64,000 nt of DNA. It comes from JAAURS01 sp044923475 (GTDB taxonomy: Bacteria > Cyanobacteriota > Cyanobacteriia > Thermosynechococcales > Thermosynechococcaceae). Below are positions 41,300 through 50,601 of this stretch, in pieces. The notes beneath the pieces were generated by a model, which saw only the letters and a list, made by a program, of their open reading frames with translations, did not search any database and was not told the origin of the DNA. The stretch spans positions 2,976,001-3,040,000 of the forward strand of contig NZ_CP137338.1 in the NCBI RefSeq assembly GCF_044923475.1, read 5' to 3'. Position 1 is the stretch's first letter, and each line of letters begins with the position of its first letter. Position numbers and translations under genes: made by a program.

Positions 41300-41863
41300 T
41301 CAAGAGATTTCAAAATAGCCATCCTCAACCGCGCTGGGCAAAACCTGTCTGACATCCGCAGGTAGTTTTTCTAAAAACAACAGCAAACACCACTGCTCTA
41401 AATCGTCTAAAAAAGCCGCAGAAGGCACAAATATCGCCTGGACTGCCATTGTATTGCGAATGAACGTGGCAGTCGCCCTCGCCACGTTTTTATCTTTAAA
41501 ACAAGCAGGGGCATTCTGTAACGAAAGCGCAGACCAGACCGAAGCCCTTCTTAAATCCAGCACCTCGTCCAGCTTTACCTCAAATCGATAGACCTTCCGC
41601 CGATACACTTTTGCGGCCAGCCCAGGCGTACGATTGACCTGAAAATGTCGGGCATACTCCGCTAACGCCACGTCCTTCTCCTTCGCCAGGTACAGCGTAG
41701 CTTCTCCCGCAACATTCCATCGATTTTCCGTGCTTCTCCCGCAATAGCTGAAATCGTAGATGTCATTCATTCTGTCAGGCGTATCGGGCAAATGTCGCAC
41801 GGCATGACCAGACCAACGCTCGACAAAAGATTGCAAAGACATCCTAGAAGCCAGTCCCTTCAA
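41300..41863 (-). CDS. RES-domain toxin
   Basis: A 187-residue RES protein. The family R and E residues are in RHLPDTPDR and GRSTENRWNVAGEATLYLAKE; the S is in the later segment SALSLQNAPACF. RES toxins degrade NAD+ (or ADP-ribosylate targets) and arrest growth. It begins 20 nt before the end of the antitoxin gene, so the pair is coupled. It is inserted upstream of the decarboxylase operon. Confidence 0.85.
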   Translation of the reverse strand: MKGLASRMSLQSFVERWSGHAVRHLPDTPDRMNDIYDFSYCGRSTENRWNVAGEATLYLAKEKDVALAEYARHFQVNRTPGLAAKVYRRKVYRFEVKLDEVLDLRRASVWSALSLQNAPACFKDKNVARATATFIRNTMAVQAIFVPSAAFLDDLEQWCLLLFLEKLPADVRQVLPSAVEDGYFEIS

Positions 41864-42191
41864 AGTCAGCCGCTAACGCTGCAATCACGGGTTCAAACTC
41901 TCCCAGTCCGATCAAATCCAACCCAGATCGCCCCCCAAATACCGGCAAGGGCGTGGAGAGAAATTCTTTCAAGCCTTCCGGCCTGTAAATCCTAGACCCC
42001 AGATCCACAATCTCCCTCAGCTTAGCCATCTTGCGCAGCACATCCTCATCTGTGGGCCGTCGCTCGGCACGCTCCCATCGGCTGACTGTTTTCGGACTGA
42101 TCCGCAAAAGCGCGCCCAGTCGCTCTTGGGACAGCGCTAAACCTTGCCGAATCTCGATCGGATTTAACCTCGAGCTGACGGTTGCAAACAT
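41844..42191 (-). CDS. Xre/DUF2384 antitoxin of RES system
   Basis: A 115-residue protein with an HTH (IRQGLALSQERLGALLRISP, KTVSRWERAERRP) and a C-terminal DUF2384/ParS-type domain that binds the RES toxin (FLSTPLPVFGG, GLDLIGLGEFEPVIAALAAD). It represses the operon together with the toxin. It overlaps the RES gene by 20 nt. Confidence 0.88.
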   Translation of the reverse strand: MFATVSSRLNPIEIRQGLALSQERLGALLRISPKTVSRWERAERRPTDEDVLRKMAKLREIVDLGSRIYRPEGLKEFLSTPLPVFGGRSGLDLIGLGEFEPVIAALAADFEGTGF

Positions 42192-42423
42192 GAGATTGCC
42201 TACTGCTCTCTACAAACTCAGTCTAGCGTGTGGTCTAGACAAATGTCCGTACTTTAGCTTAAAACCTTTGTTTGGAGAAACTCGGCCCCTTGCGATCGCG
42301 CCCATTACCCGATCGTCGAGAAATAGTGTTACCCGGACGAGTCGCAAACCCTTTTTGGGCTAAAGTCGGTCAAAATTCAATAAAATTGGTGAAATGTAAT
42401 GAAAGGGTTCCCCCACTCGGGCA

Positions 42424-43371
42424 ATGGATGAGCTTATGGTAACGCCCGTTCGCATTGCCGTATTGATGACATCTCACAATCGCCGGTCTACGACGCTGCA
42501 GGCTCTGGCTGCTTTGTGGAGCCAAACTTTTTCTGAGGATGTTCGCTTGACCGTCTACCTCGTTGACGATGGCAGCACCGATGGAACTGCGGAAGCGGTC
42601 CGAGTGCGATACCCTCAGGTCCAGGTACTGGCGGGAACGGGCACCTTATTTTGGAACGGCGGAATGAGAGCGGCCTTTGCGGCAGCAGCTCGACAGCCCT
42701 ACGACTACCACCTCTGGCTCAATGACGATACCATCCTGAGCCAAAGCGCTCTAGAAACACTCCTAGAAACGGCAAGGACACTCCAAGTCAGGGGCTTTGC
42801 CGATGCAACCATCTCTGGGGCTACCCGCGATCCGCGATCGCAGGTCTTGGTTTCTGGTGGATTCCGGCAAAGATGGCCCAAATTTCTCCTGCGGTTTGGT
42901 TTGCTCGAACCCATGGCAGAAGCAAGACAATGCGATACGATTTCAGGCAACTGCGTTTTAGTGCCCCGCGCGATCTATCAAAAGGTGGGCAATTTCAACG
43001 CAGCCTTTACTCATTTCTTAGGAGATCTCGACTATGGCTTCAGGGCAAAGCAACTCGGCTATTCGGTTTGGCTTGCCCCTGGGTATGCGGGCACCAGCCC
43101 CCAGCATCACGAACGAGGCAATGAGATTGATGCAATAGAGCGCTTCTCAACTTTGGTTCAAAAGTTGCGGCATCCCAAAGGGTTAAGCTATGGCAACGAT
43201 CTCCAGCACCGCTTTTTGCCCGTCGGAGAGTGGACTCGATTTTTACAGGACCATGGGGGGATCCTGTGGCCGATTCCCTGGCTGTTGACCTATCGCAAAC
43301 TCTTGAGCTTGACTGTGGGGCGATGGCTTTGGAAATGGAGGGCGAAGTTAACCCCGCAATCTCATCTTTAA
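42424..43371 (+). CDS. Glycosyltransferase family 2 (RfbF-like)
   Basis: A 315-residue GT-A enzyme. It opens IAVLMTSHNRRSTTLQALAAL and has LVDDGSTDGTAEAV, LFWNGGMRAAFAAA, donor motif YHLWLNDDTILSQSALE and FTHFLGDLDYGFRAKQLG. The WNGGM...LWLNDD wording is typical of RfbF/WsaE-like rhamnosyltransferases, but sugar specificity remains an inference. A short C-terminal hydrophobic segment (ILWPIPWLLTYRKLLSL) may contact the membrane. The next GT2 gene begins 42 bp after it. Confidence 0.9.
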   Translation: MDELMVTPVRIAVLMTSHNRRSTTLQALAALWSQTFSEDVRLTVYLVDDGSTDGTAEAVRVRYPQVQVLAGTGTLFWNGGMRAAFAAAARQPYDYHLWLNDDTILSQSALETLLETARTLQVRGFADATISGATRDPRSQVLVSGGFRQRWPKFLLRFGLLEPMAEARQCDTISGNCVLVPRAIYQKVGNFNAAFTHFLGDLDYGFRAKQLGYSVWLAPGYAGTSPQHHERGNEIDAIERFSTLVQKLRHPKGLSYGNDLQHRFLPVGEWTRFLQDHGGILWPIPWLLTYRKLLSLTVGRWLWKWRAKLTPQSHL

Positions 43372-43413
43372 AGCGCCCGATCTTTTCTTTGCAAACTGAC
43401 CCGAGTCTAGGCA

Positions 43414-44328
43414 ATGCGTACAGATTTTACAGCGGTCGACACGCCGTTTATTTCAATTGTCATTCCCACCTACAACCGACCGCATTGCCTGCGCCATTGC
43501 CTGCAATCCATCGCGCAGATTCGCTACCCCAGCGATCGGTTTGAGGCGATCGTGGTCGACGATGGCAGCACCGTGCCGCTCGAGACGGTCACTGCTGAAT
43601 TTCAGTCGCAACTCCCGCTCACGGTTGTTTACCAGACCAATGCGGGTCCCGCCACCGCTCGCAATACCGGATCTAGGATTGCCAAGGGAGACTACATTGC
43701 CTTTACGGACGATGACTGCACCCCAACCCCCGACTGGCTCGCTGCCTTTGCTCGTCAGTTTGCCCGATCGCCCAATAGCTTGCTGGGGGGACAAACGCTG
43801 AATATGCTGCCCCACAATCTCTACGCCGTGGCGCACCAAGAGATGATGGATTATTTTTATCGCTACTACAACGCCCATCCAAAATCGGCACGCTTCTTTG
43901 CCTCTAACAATCTCGCGCTGCCAGCGCGCCTGTTTTTCGACTTGGGCGGATTCGACAGCTCGTTTCCGCTGGCTGCGGGGGAAGATCGGGAACTGTGCGA
44001 TCGCTGGCTCCACCAGGGCTATGTCTTGGACTACGTCCCGGATGCCCGCGTGCATCACGCTCACCCTATGACGTTACGCAGCTTTTGGCGACAACATTTT
44101 AGGTACGGTCAGGGTGCTTTCCATTTTCGGCGAATTTGCGCGCAGCGGAGGGCGGGAAAAATGACGGTGGAATCGCTGTCCTTTTATCTAGATCTGTTGC
44201 TCTATCCCCTCAAGCAATGTCCGCTCGGGACCAAGGTGCAGCTAACGCTCCTGTTTTTCTGCTCTCAAGTTGCCAATACCCTAGGGTTCTTTTGGCAGGG
44301 ATTCAGGGATGAAAAGGGATTTCAATAA
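43414..44328 (+). CDS. Glycosyltransferase family 2
   Basis: A 304-residue GT-A enzyme. It has ISIVIPTYNRPHCLRHCLQS, VVDDGSTVPLETV, AKGDYIAFTDDDCTPTPDWL, GGFDSSFPLAAGEDRELCDRW as catalytic region, and a C-terminal hydrophobic tail. All motifs are intact. Its end overlaps the convergent glycoside hydrolase gene by 26 nt. It probably acts in the same glycan as the preceding GT2. Confidence 0.92.
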   Translation: MRTDFTAVDTPFISIVIPTYNRPHCLRHCLQSIAQIRYPSDRFEAIVVDDGSTVPLETVTAEFQSQLPLTVVYQTNAGPATARNTGSRIAKGDYIAFTDDDCTPTPDWLAAFARQFARSPNSLLGGQTLNMLPHNLYAVAHQEMMDYFYRYYNAHPKSARFFASNNLALPARLFFDLGGFDSSFPLAAGEDRELCDRWLHQGYVLDYVPDARVHHAHPMTLRSFWRQHFRYGQGAFHFRRICAQRRAGKMTVESLSFYLDLLLYPLKQCPLGTKVQLTLLFFCSQVANTLGFFWQGFRDEKGFQ

Positions 44329-46038
44329 TACTTGCAGACTGCTTGGGTAAGGTGACCGACAGCTGACGGCGAGATAGAGGTTTGACCTGTGCGGTAATCT
44401 GTCCGATCTCTGGCGGAACGGGCTGGAAGGGCCAAGCGCGCGATCGCCGACTCCAGACATAGTGGGTTGCGGTCTCTGTCAGGTTTTGGAGAGCCTCAAG
44501 GTTTAGCGTAATGGGGTAGTCCGTCGCGAAACTGCGGTTGATGGCATGAACGTAAACCGCGCGATCGTCAACCGTGGCCACCAGATCGATGTCGGCGACG
44601 GGATAGCTCGGGCGCTGCGACCACCCCATCGAAAAGGGCTGGTTATAGCGAGGGAGGGTGCCCGATGTAACCGCGAGGCGATGCCGACCGTGATGCTGGC
44701 TGTAGAACATCGTCATTTGACCCTGGGGTAAAAAGTAAGGCGGCGCTTTTGCTTCGGGATCGATGCGAATGCTCGTAATGTTCCAGTTTGCGCCCACTAG
44801 CATCGACTGACAGGCTATGGCAATGCGATCGCCGCTACGCATCAACCCATTCAGAAATCCAGCAGTACCGATCCCGGATGCCAGAGACCAGCTCATGTTG
44901 GGTTTTGGGTTGGTTTGTGCCGTCGTCCAACCATTCCAGTTCCATTCCGTGACGGCAACTCGATACCCCAAGGACCGAGCGAGGTCGGTGCCTTGGCCCA
45001 AGGCAATATTTTCCCCTGCCGCAGAGAAAACCCCCGGCATTGCCGCCCATGCCTTCCACCAATCCTCGTCCGAGAGGTTTTTGAATGCAAAGGGCTGACC
45101 GTTGCGCTGAAGGTTTTCCATCGGTCCGGGCGCGTACAAGTGCAGCGCCGCAAATTTAACCTGCGCTCGGACCTCGGGATCGGCCAACACGATCGCCTCA
45201 ATTGACTGGCCGATTCTACCGTCAACGATCAACTGTACGTCGGGATCGACGGCCCGAATTTCCCGAATGTAGGTTCTCAAGCAGGTTAAAAACCAATCCG
45301 CTAGCGCGCTGGGATCCTTGAGATTGCCATCGACCCGAGCTTTGTCCAAATAGGCCCACCACTCATTGCCAATTTGAATGTAGTCCGCACCGAAGGGTCT
45401 GGGGTGGCCGTTTCGAGCGCGAATCTCAGGCCAATTCGGCATCGATTCGGGCAACGGTTTTCCCAAAGGAGCGTTGGCGTAAGCAACCAAACCCGCAGCC
45501 TTCCGGGCAGCCTCTGCGAGCGGCACTTTTTGAGAGATTGCGTCTAAGAAATTGACCACGAGGATGGTTTGATTGCCGAGGTCATCCCGCAGTTGGAAAT
45601 ATTCGTCCAGCCCAAATCGATTGGCGATCGATTGGCCCGTATGGCCGACGGATTCGGGACGGTTTTGGCCGCGACCGGGCGCGTTATCGATGAGGTCTTG
45701 CCAATTCATGTATTCGACGTCGGTGCCCCCGGAAAACGGATGACGGGAATGTTCATTTGTTTCATCCGGGCTACGGCTTGGGGTTGAAGCCAAGCGGAGT
45801 TGGGCATCAAGGCGCTTTCCGGGCCGGGTTCGCCAAAGCTAGCGCGCTCTAGGAGGTGGCCGAACAGCCGCGCATCGACGGGATTGAGACGGCGATCCGA
45901 AACCGCAAATTGAATCGGAGTCTGGGCCGCATCAAGGGTAGTCACCCGATTCCATCGAGCGATAGGCACGATGAGAATCGTGCAGAGGCAGAGGCCAATC
46001 CACAGTCCAACAGCAAGACGCGACGGTATCCGAAACAT
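44303..46038 (-). pseudogene. Glycoside hydrolase (GH51/clan-A-like), frameshifted
   Basis: Two frames together make one exported or membrane-anchored hydrolase of about 578 codons. The 5' frame (to 45706) begins MFRIPSRLAVGLW and continues to PVIRFPG; the 3' frame (from about 45730) resumes GGTDVEYMNWQDLID. Joining them needs one extra base in a run of five C at 45726-45730. Catalytic glutamates are visible: IQIGNEWW (acid/base) and VAVTEWNWNG (nucleophile). The C-terminal beta domain is typical of arabinofuranosidases. It might trim or remodel the surface glycan. It may be a real pseudogene, a phase-variable gene or an assembly error. Confidence 0.8.
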
Positions 46039-46178
46039 CAACAATTTACGTTTAATACTGGCGATGCATCCCGCGCTCAAACCCCATTGGCTCTGGTTGA
46101 GGCGAGAGTCGCTCGAGTGCGAAGTGAGGAAAACAGTCTGCTAAAATTATGGCATCGTCCGACAGTGGGATAGTTGCA

Positions 46179-46766
46179 ATGACCCAGTCAAGACAACGGT
46201 TTGCAACATTTGAAGCGTACCTCTCCACCCGCGATGACCGAGAAGGACGTTTCCTACTTATCGATGGGGAGCTGTTTGAGTTGCCGCCAGAGTCACCAGA
46301 AAATGATTTTGTTGCTAATTATTTGATGGTGCTGTTTCTTGAAGCTGGAGTTGTGCCACTTCAGCTCATTCGAGTCCATACTTGCGAAGTACAGGTCCCC
46401 GTTTTGCAACTCAAGGACGCAGCCAATCGCTATCCCGATCTGGTTGTGCTTCGACCTGAGCACTTAGATTTGATGGGACGACGGTTGACGATTACGTTGG
46501 ATATGCCTCCCCCCAGAATCGTGGTTGAAGTTGTCAGTCCCGGACAGGCCAACCGAAATAGAGACTACATCAACAAGCGCGCTCAGTATGCGGCAATTGG
46601 GGTTCCTGAATATTGGTTGATTGATTCTGACGCGCAAACGGTGATGGTATTGCAGTTGCAAAAGGGAAACTACTGCGAAGTGGGAACGTTCTGTAGGAAT
46701 GCTGGCATTGTCTCGCCTACCTTTCCTGCACTCGTTCTGACGGCTGAGCGGATTTTTCAAGCGTAG
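46179..46766 (+). CDS. Uma2-family nuclease
   Basis: A 195-residue protein with a restriction-endonuclease-like fold, abundant in cyanobacteria. Conserved elements are DGELFELPPESPENDFVANY, NRYPDLVVLRPE (metal-binding Asp), PRIVVEVVSPGQANRNRDYI, with KRAQYAAIGVPEYWLID as the C-terminal block. The biological role of the family is not known. The start at 46179 (MTQSRQRFATFEAYL) is chosen over 46149. It sits between the hydrolase and the GT39 genes. Confidence 0.87.
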   Translation: MTQSRQRFATFEAYLSTRDDREGRFLLIDGELFELPPESPENDFVANYLMVLFLEAGVVPLQLIRVHTCEVQVPVLQLKDAANRYPDLVVLRPEHLDLMGRRLTITLDMPPPRIVVEVVSPGQANRNRDYINKRAQYAAIGVPEYWLIDSDAQTVMVLQLQKGNYCEVGTFCRNAGIVSPTFPALVLTAERIFQA

Positions 46767-46877
46767 ATTCGTTTTCGGGTTTGGCGGAATTTATTGAAGG
46801 TTCGCTCCTTCCAAACTCCTATGAGGGAGTGCTGGCTATGACTATACTCAAAGCAGCAATGCAACCCGATCGAGATA

Positions 46878-48374
46878 GTGCGAGTTTTGACGCAACTGAA
46901 TAAACTTATCTCTAACCGTTCGATTCTTTTGATTTTGCTGTTGGCCTTGGGGCTGTACGGCTACCAGTTGGGAACCGAGAGCCTTTGGTTTGACGAAACC
47001 TACAGTATCGAGAGCGCCAAGGGACCGCTGAATTTCAATCGTCCTTTGTATTTTCTGCTGCTGCGGCTTTGGCTTCAGGGCGGCAGCAGCGAGATTTGGC
47101 TGCGCGGGCTGTCGGTTTTGTTTGGTTTGGTCAATGTGGTGCTGGTCTACTATCTGGGTCGGCAATTGTCCGATCGCGCGACGGGGATCGGGGCGGCGCT
47201 GCTCTGGACGCTCTCGCCGCTGGTTATTAACCACGCTCAGGAAGTGCGCTTTTATGCCACGAGCAGCTGTTTGGGGTTGGCGGGCAGTCTGGCCTTAGCC
47301 TATGCCTTAGAGCGGTTTACGGTTGCGTCGATAGGCGGATGGGCATTATTTCGGCTGTTGGGATTGCTGACCGCGCAGGTCAATTTTCTCCTGCTGCTGC
47401 CGGATGCATTGCTGCTGGGCCTTAAAATCGGTAAGGCGCGCGGGCGGTTGTCTCTAAAATATCTCAAGCGATGGAGCTGGGTGCTGGGGATTTTGCTCGT
47501 GCCCGTGGGGGTGATTTTAGTCGATGTCGTGCCGCCGTTGCTGGAGTTTGCGCGGCAAGCGCCCACCCTCAATGGCGTGTCACTCCATCCGCCAGGTCCC
47601 ATTAATTTTGCAGGCGCGATCGCCACCTTCACAGCCTGGCCCCTCGCGGCCCCCCACCCAAACTGGACTGGATTTTATCAGCTCTTTTTCAAGGGATATG
47701 CCCTCGCGGTTTTGGGACTATTGGGCTTTGCGCTCTGGACCCAACGGCGCGGCGGACGGCTGTACCGTGCAGCGGCCTGGGGCCTATTGCCCCTCGCCTC
47801 CATTTTTGCAGTCGCTCAACTCTCCACGGGCATGTGGGGCGATCGCTATTTGCTGATTGCGGCACCTTACTTTCTAATTTTGCTGGCTGCTGGATTCAGA
47901 CAGCTCTGGCAGCGGCGGCGGGGATTGGCCCTGGGCGCGATCGCCCTGTACGCGATCGCCGTGGGGAGTTCGTTGTGGCGTTACTACACCGTCGAGTACC
48001 GCCATGACTGGCGCGGCTTGGCCGCGATTGTTCGGGCCGAGGAACGTCGTGGCGATCGCATTCTGATTTATCCCAGCTTTATGGAAAACGCGTTTGATTA
48101 CTACTATCGCGGTAGCAACCCCGTATATACCATCGATCGTCAGGCAGAAGTCCTCGATACGCAAAAAGCGCTCGGCTTCCCCCCTACAGGGGCGGGAGAA
48201 AACCGTCTCTGGTTGATTTACCCTCGCTTCGACGACTGGGAGACAGATCCTCAAAAAATGCTTAAGATTGTCGAGGAGAACGGATTTCGCATTCAAACCA
48301 AACTCGCGATTAAGAGTCAGTGGGGGGAAGACATTCATTTGTCTCTGGCTGCGTCCAAATCAGCCTCTCAATAA
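46878..48374 (+). CDS. Glycosyltransferase family 39, membrane (polyprenyl-phosphate sugar donor)
   Basis: A 498-residue multi-spanning protein with about ten helices. The catalytic acidic pair is in LWFDETYSIESAKGPLNFNR, with the RPLYFLLLRLWLQ and NHAQEVRFYATSSCLGLAGS blocks. A soluble C-terminal part begins near residue 375 (YRHDWRGLAAIVRAEERRGD). GT39 enzymes move a sugar from a polyprenyl phosphate to a protein or glycan on the outer side of the membrane. A second GT39-type gene starts 12 bp after it. Confidence 0.87.
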   Translation: MRVLTQLNKLISNRSILLILLLALGLYGYQLGTESLWFDETYSIESAKGPLNFNRPLYFLLLRLWLQGGSSEIWLRGLSVLFGLVNVVLVYYLGRQLSDRATGIGAALLWTLSPLVINHAQEVRFYATSSCLGLAGSLALAYALERFTVASIGGWALFRLLGLLTAQVNFLLLLPDALLLGLKIGKARGRLSLKYLKRWSWVLGILLVPVGVILVDVVPPLLEFARQAPTLNGVSLHPPGPINFAGAIATFTAWPLAAPHPNWTGFYQLFFKGYALAVLGLLGFALWTQRRGGRLYRAAAWGLLPLASIFAVAQLSTGMWGDRYLLIAAPYFLILLAAGFRQLWQRRRGLALGAIALYAIAVGSSLWRYYTVEYRHDWRGLAAIVRAEERRGDRILIYPSFMENAFDYYYRGSNPVYTIDRQAEVLDTQKALGFPPTGAGENRLWLIYPRFDDWETDPQKMLKIVEENGFRIQTKLAIKSQWGEDIHLSLAASKSASQ

Positions 48375-48386
48375 CAGCTTTGACTC

Positions 48387-50042
48387 ATGGTGCAGATCGA
48401 TCGAGGGTTTTCATCTTCGCTCAAGCGAAGCTACATTTCAGTTGCGATCGCGTTGATTGCAGTGGCGGCGATCGGGCTTTCCACGGTCGGTCGCGTTGGC
48501 ATTACCTACGATGAAGAAGGTCCGCTGCGAGTGGCCTTTGAAAACTACAAAATCGTGACCGAAGGCCGACAGTACCCAGGCCACCTCAAGTACTACGGGA
48601 CGCTCTTTAATGGCGTCTCAGAAATTGTTTTCCAGAAAACACAGCAAATTTTTAGAACCGATTTCCCCAAGCAAGACCGATACGAAGGCAGGGGCTACAG
48701 TATTTATCCCTTTTACGGGCGGGTCAAAATCAAACACGTTTTGACCTTCCTGCTGTCCTTGTTCGCTTACGGCTCCGTTGCAGGCATGGTGGGTATTTTG
48801 TCAGGGGCGGAGTTTGCTTGGCTGGGACCGATCGTGCTGGCTCTGTTTCCGCGATTTTGGGGCCATAGCTTCTTTAACCCTAAAGATATTCCCCTCGCCG
48901 CCGCAATGACCTTGGGCACGTTCGTCGGGGTTTGCTGGGTGGGCTACTGCCATTGCATTGCAGGGGATGCCGACTGTAGTTTTGGCCTCAACCGTCTGAC
49001 GTTTTATGCCTTTGCCTACGGCGCGTTGTTGGGATGCGTGGCCGGGATTCGCCTGGATGGGTCTGCGGTTTTGCTGTTTGTGGCGATCGCCCATTTTATT
49101 TCCAGCTTGCGTCAGATCTCTCCCGCGAATTGGCTGCGGCGATTTTGGCCGTTTTACGGGCTGATGGGATTGACGTGGATGGCCGTTACGATTCTGGTCT
49201 ATCCATCCTCGTGGTCGAACCCGCTCCCCTGGTTTTGGGAAACCCTCCAATTTTATTACCGCGAAGACTGGCCCTTAACCGTTCTATTCGAGGGGGCGTA
49301 TTTATCGGCACAAAACCTGCCCTGGCATTATTTGCCAAAATGGTTCTCGATTACCATTCCGGTCCTTTGGCAAGGCGCATTTTGGCTGGGGCTGGGTTGG
49401 ATCGGCTGGCGATATCGCGCGCTGACCCCAATCCAGCGAGCCTGCATCGTTGCCGTGGCGTTACAGATTTTTGTCCTGCCCGCGATCGCCATTGCGTTGC
49501 AATCCACCATCTACGACGAAGCCCGTCAGTTTTTGTATGCGGTTCCGGGGATTGCCGTCATTGCCGCGACGACCCTCGCTTGGCTCTATCGCACCCTTGC
49601 CAGCAAACGGGCAAAACTGTTTGGGGTTGCCTTGGCGATCGCCCTACTAAGCCCCATTGTGGCCGACGCGATCGCCCTGCATCCTTACGAGTACCTGTAT
49701 TTCAACCGCGCCTTCGGGGGGCTGGCCAAAGCCCAAGGGCAATTCGAGACGGATTATTGGGCGGCGAGCATGCGGGAGAATATGGAATGGGTCAACCGCA
49801 ACGTCGCGTCCGAGAGCGCGATCGTCTCCAGCGATCCGCTCTATGCCTCTGCGCCCTTTGCTAAGTCGGGGTTGCGGGTCATTGACATCGCAGAATTCGA
49901 ATCGGCCAAAGTGAGAAAACCGTTTTATTATGTGGCCATCCCCCGATGGGATTTTCAACAGCGCTTCCCCGATTGCGAGACGGTCCATCAAGTCAAACGG
50001 CAGGGTGTGCCCCTCAGTATCGTCAAAAAATGTAGCGAGTAA
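48387..50042 (+). CDS. GT39/PMT-like membrane glycosyltransferase
   Basis: A 551-residue protein with about ten helices. It has an early loop GITYDEEGPLRVAFENYKIV containing the DE pair of GT39/PMT enzymes, FGGLAKAQGQFETDYW near residue 445 and a soluble C-terminal domain. The first loop is longer and the helix contents differ from the preceding GT39, so it is a diverged member rather than a recent copy. A role on the periplasmic side is inferred. It is tightly spaced (12 bp) behind the first GT39 gene. Confidence 0.75.
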   Translation: MVQIDRGFSSSLKRSYISVAIALIAVAAIGLSTVGRVGITYDEEGPLRVAFENYKIVTEGRQYPGHLKYYGTLFNGVSEIVFQKTQQIFRTDFPKQDRYEGRGYSIYPFYGRVKIKHVLTFLLSLFAYGSVAGMVGILSGAEFAWLGPIVLALFPRFWGHSFFNPKDIPLAAAMTLGTFVGVCWVGYCHCIAGDADCSFGLNRLTFYAFAYGALLGCVAGIRLDGSAVLLFVAIAHFISSLRQISPANWLRRFWPFYGLMGLTWMAVTILVYPSSWSNPLPWFWETLQFYYREDWPLTVLFEGAYLSAQNLPWHYLPKWFSITIPVLWQGAFWLGLGWIGWRYRALTPIQRACIVAVALQIFVLPAIAIALQSTIYDEARQFLYAVPGIAVIAATTLAWLYRTLASKRAKLFGVALAIALLSPIVADAIALHPYEYLYFNRAFGGLAKAQGQFETDYWAASMRENMEWVNRNVASESAIVSSDPLYASAPFAKSGLRVIDIAEFESAKVRKPFYYVAIPRWDFQQRFPDCETVHQVKRQGVPLSIVKKCSE

Positions 50043-50055
50043 GAAGGGTTCGACC

Positions 50056-50601
50056 GTGCCATCCCCGATAGCGCATTCTGTCTCCGGCTACGCCATCGCG
50101 CGGATCTCATCTGGCGATCGCGGCCCCGTGCCGAGGTCAAAGCTCCAGCCGTGGCTCTACGGCATCGGCGTTGCAAACGCAGCCGATCTGGACTTCATTC
50201 CGCAATTTTTGACGGGGACAAAGTACCACCACGGATTTTCCCACAGCTTGCTGTTTTGCCTCGGCGTGTCGGTTTGCGTCTATATTGCAGCATCCCTACG
50301 CAACAAAACGGTGGCGCGAGCGGGATTTTGGCTGACCCTAGCACTCTATGGCTCGCATTTGCTCCTCGACTTTTTTACCGACGGTGGAGATGGCATCCAG
50401 CTTTTTTGGCCCTTTGCCATGGGCTACTTCAGGTCTCCCACACCCTTGTTTCCCAGCACCCACTGGTCCGAACCGCTGTTGCAACATCCGGGGCATTGGT
50501 TGTTCTTAGGGGTTGAGGTCGTCTACAGCCTCTTTTTGGTCGGAATCGTGCAGTTTTGGAGCGCGCGCAGGCGCAAAGAAAAATGGCAAAACAGATTTTA
50601 G
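50056..50601 (+). CDS. Membrane metal-dependent hydrolase (YdjM/LexA-binding type)
   Basis: A 181-residue membrane protein with four predicted helices. It starts with GTG at 50056, preceded by AAGAAGGG. It shows the family's histidine/aspartate signature: PIAHSVSGY, ADLDFIPQFLTGT, YHHGFSHSLL and SHLLLDFFTDGG. Such proteins are annotated as LexA-binding inner-membrane hydrolases, but their substrate is not known. The end overlaps the epimerase gene by 19 nt, showing tight coupling in the plus-strand unit. Confidence 0.8.
   Translation: MPSPIAHSVSGYAIARISSGDRGPVPRSKLQPWLYGIGVANAADLDFIPQFLTGTKYHHGFSHSLLFCLGVSVCVYIAASLRNKTVARAGFWLTLALYGSHLLLDFFTDGGDGIQLFWPFAMGYFRSPTPLFPSTHWSEPLLQHPGHWLFLGVEVVYSLFLVGIVQFWSARRRKEKWQNRF

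Noticed and set aside
43453..44064. 203-codon minus-strand frame in the second GT2 gene
   Set aside because: Antisense of GT2 motifs (DDGS, TDDDC); no own family signal.
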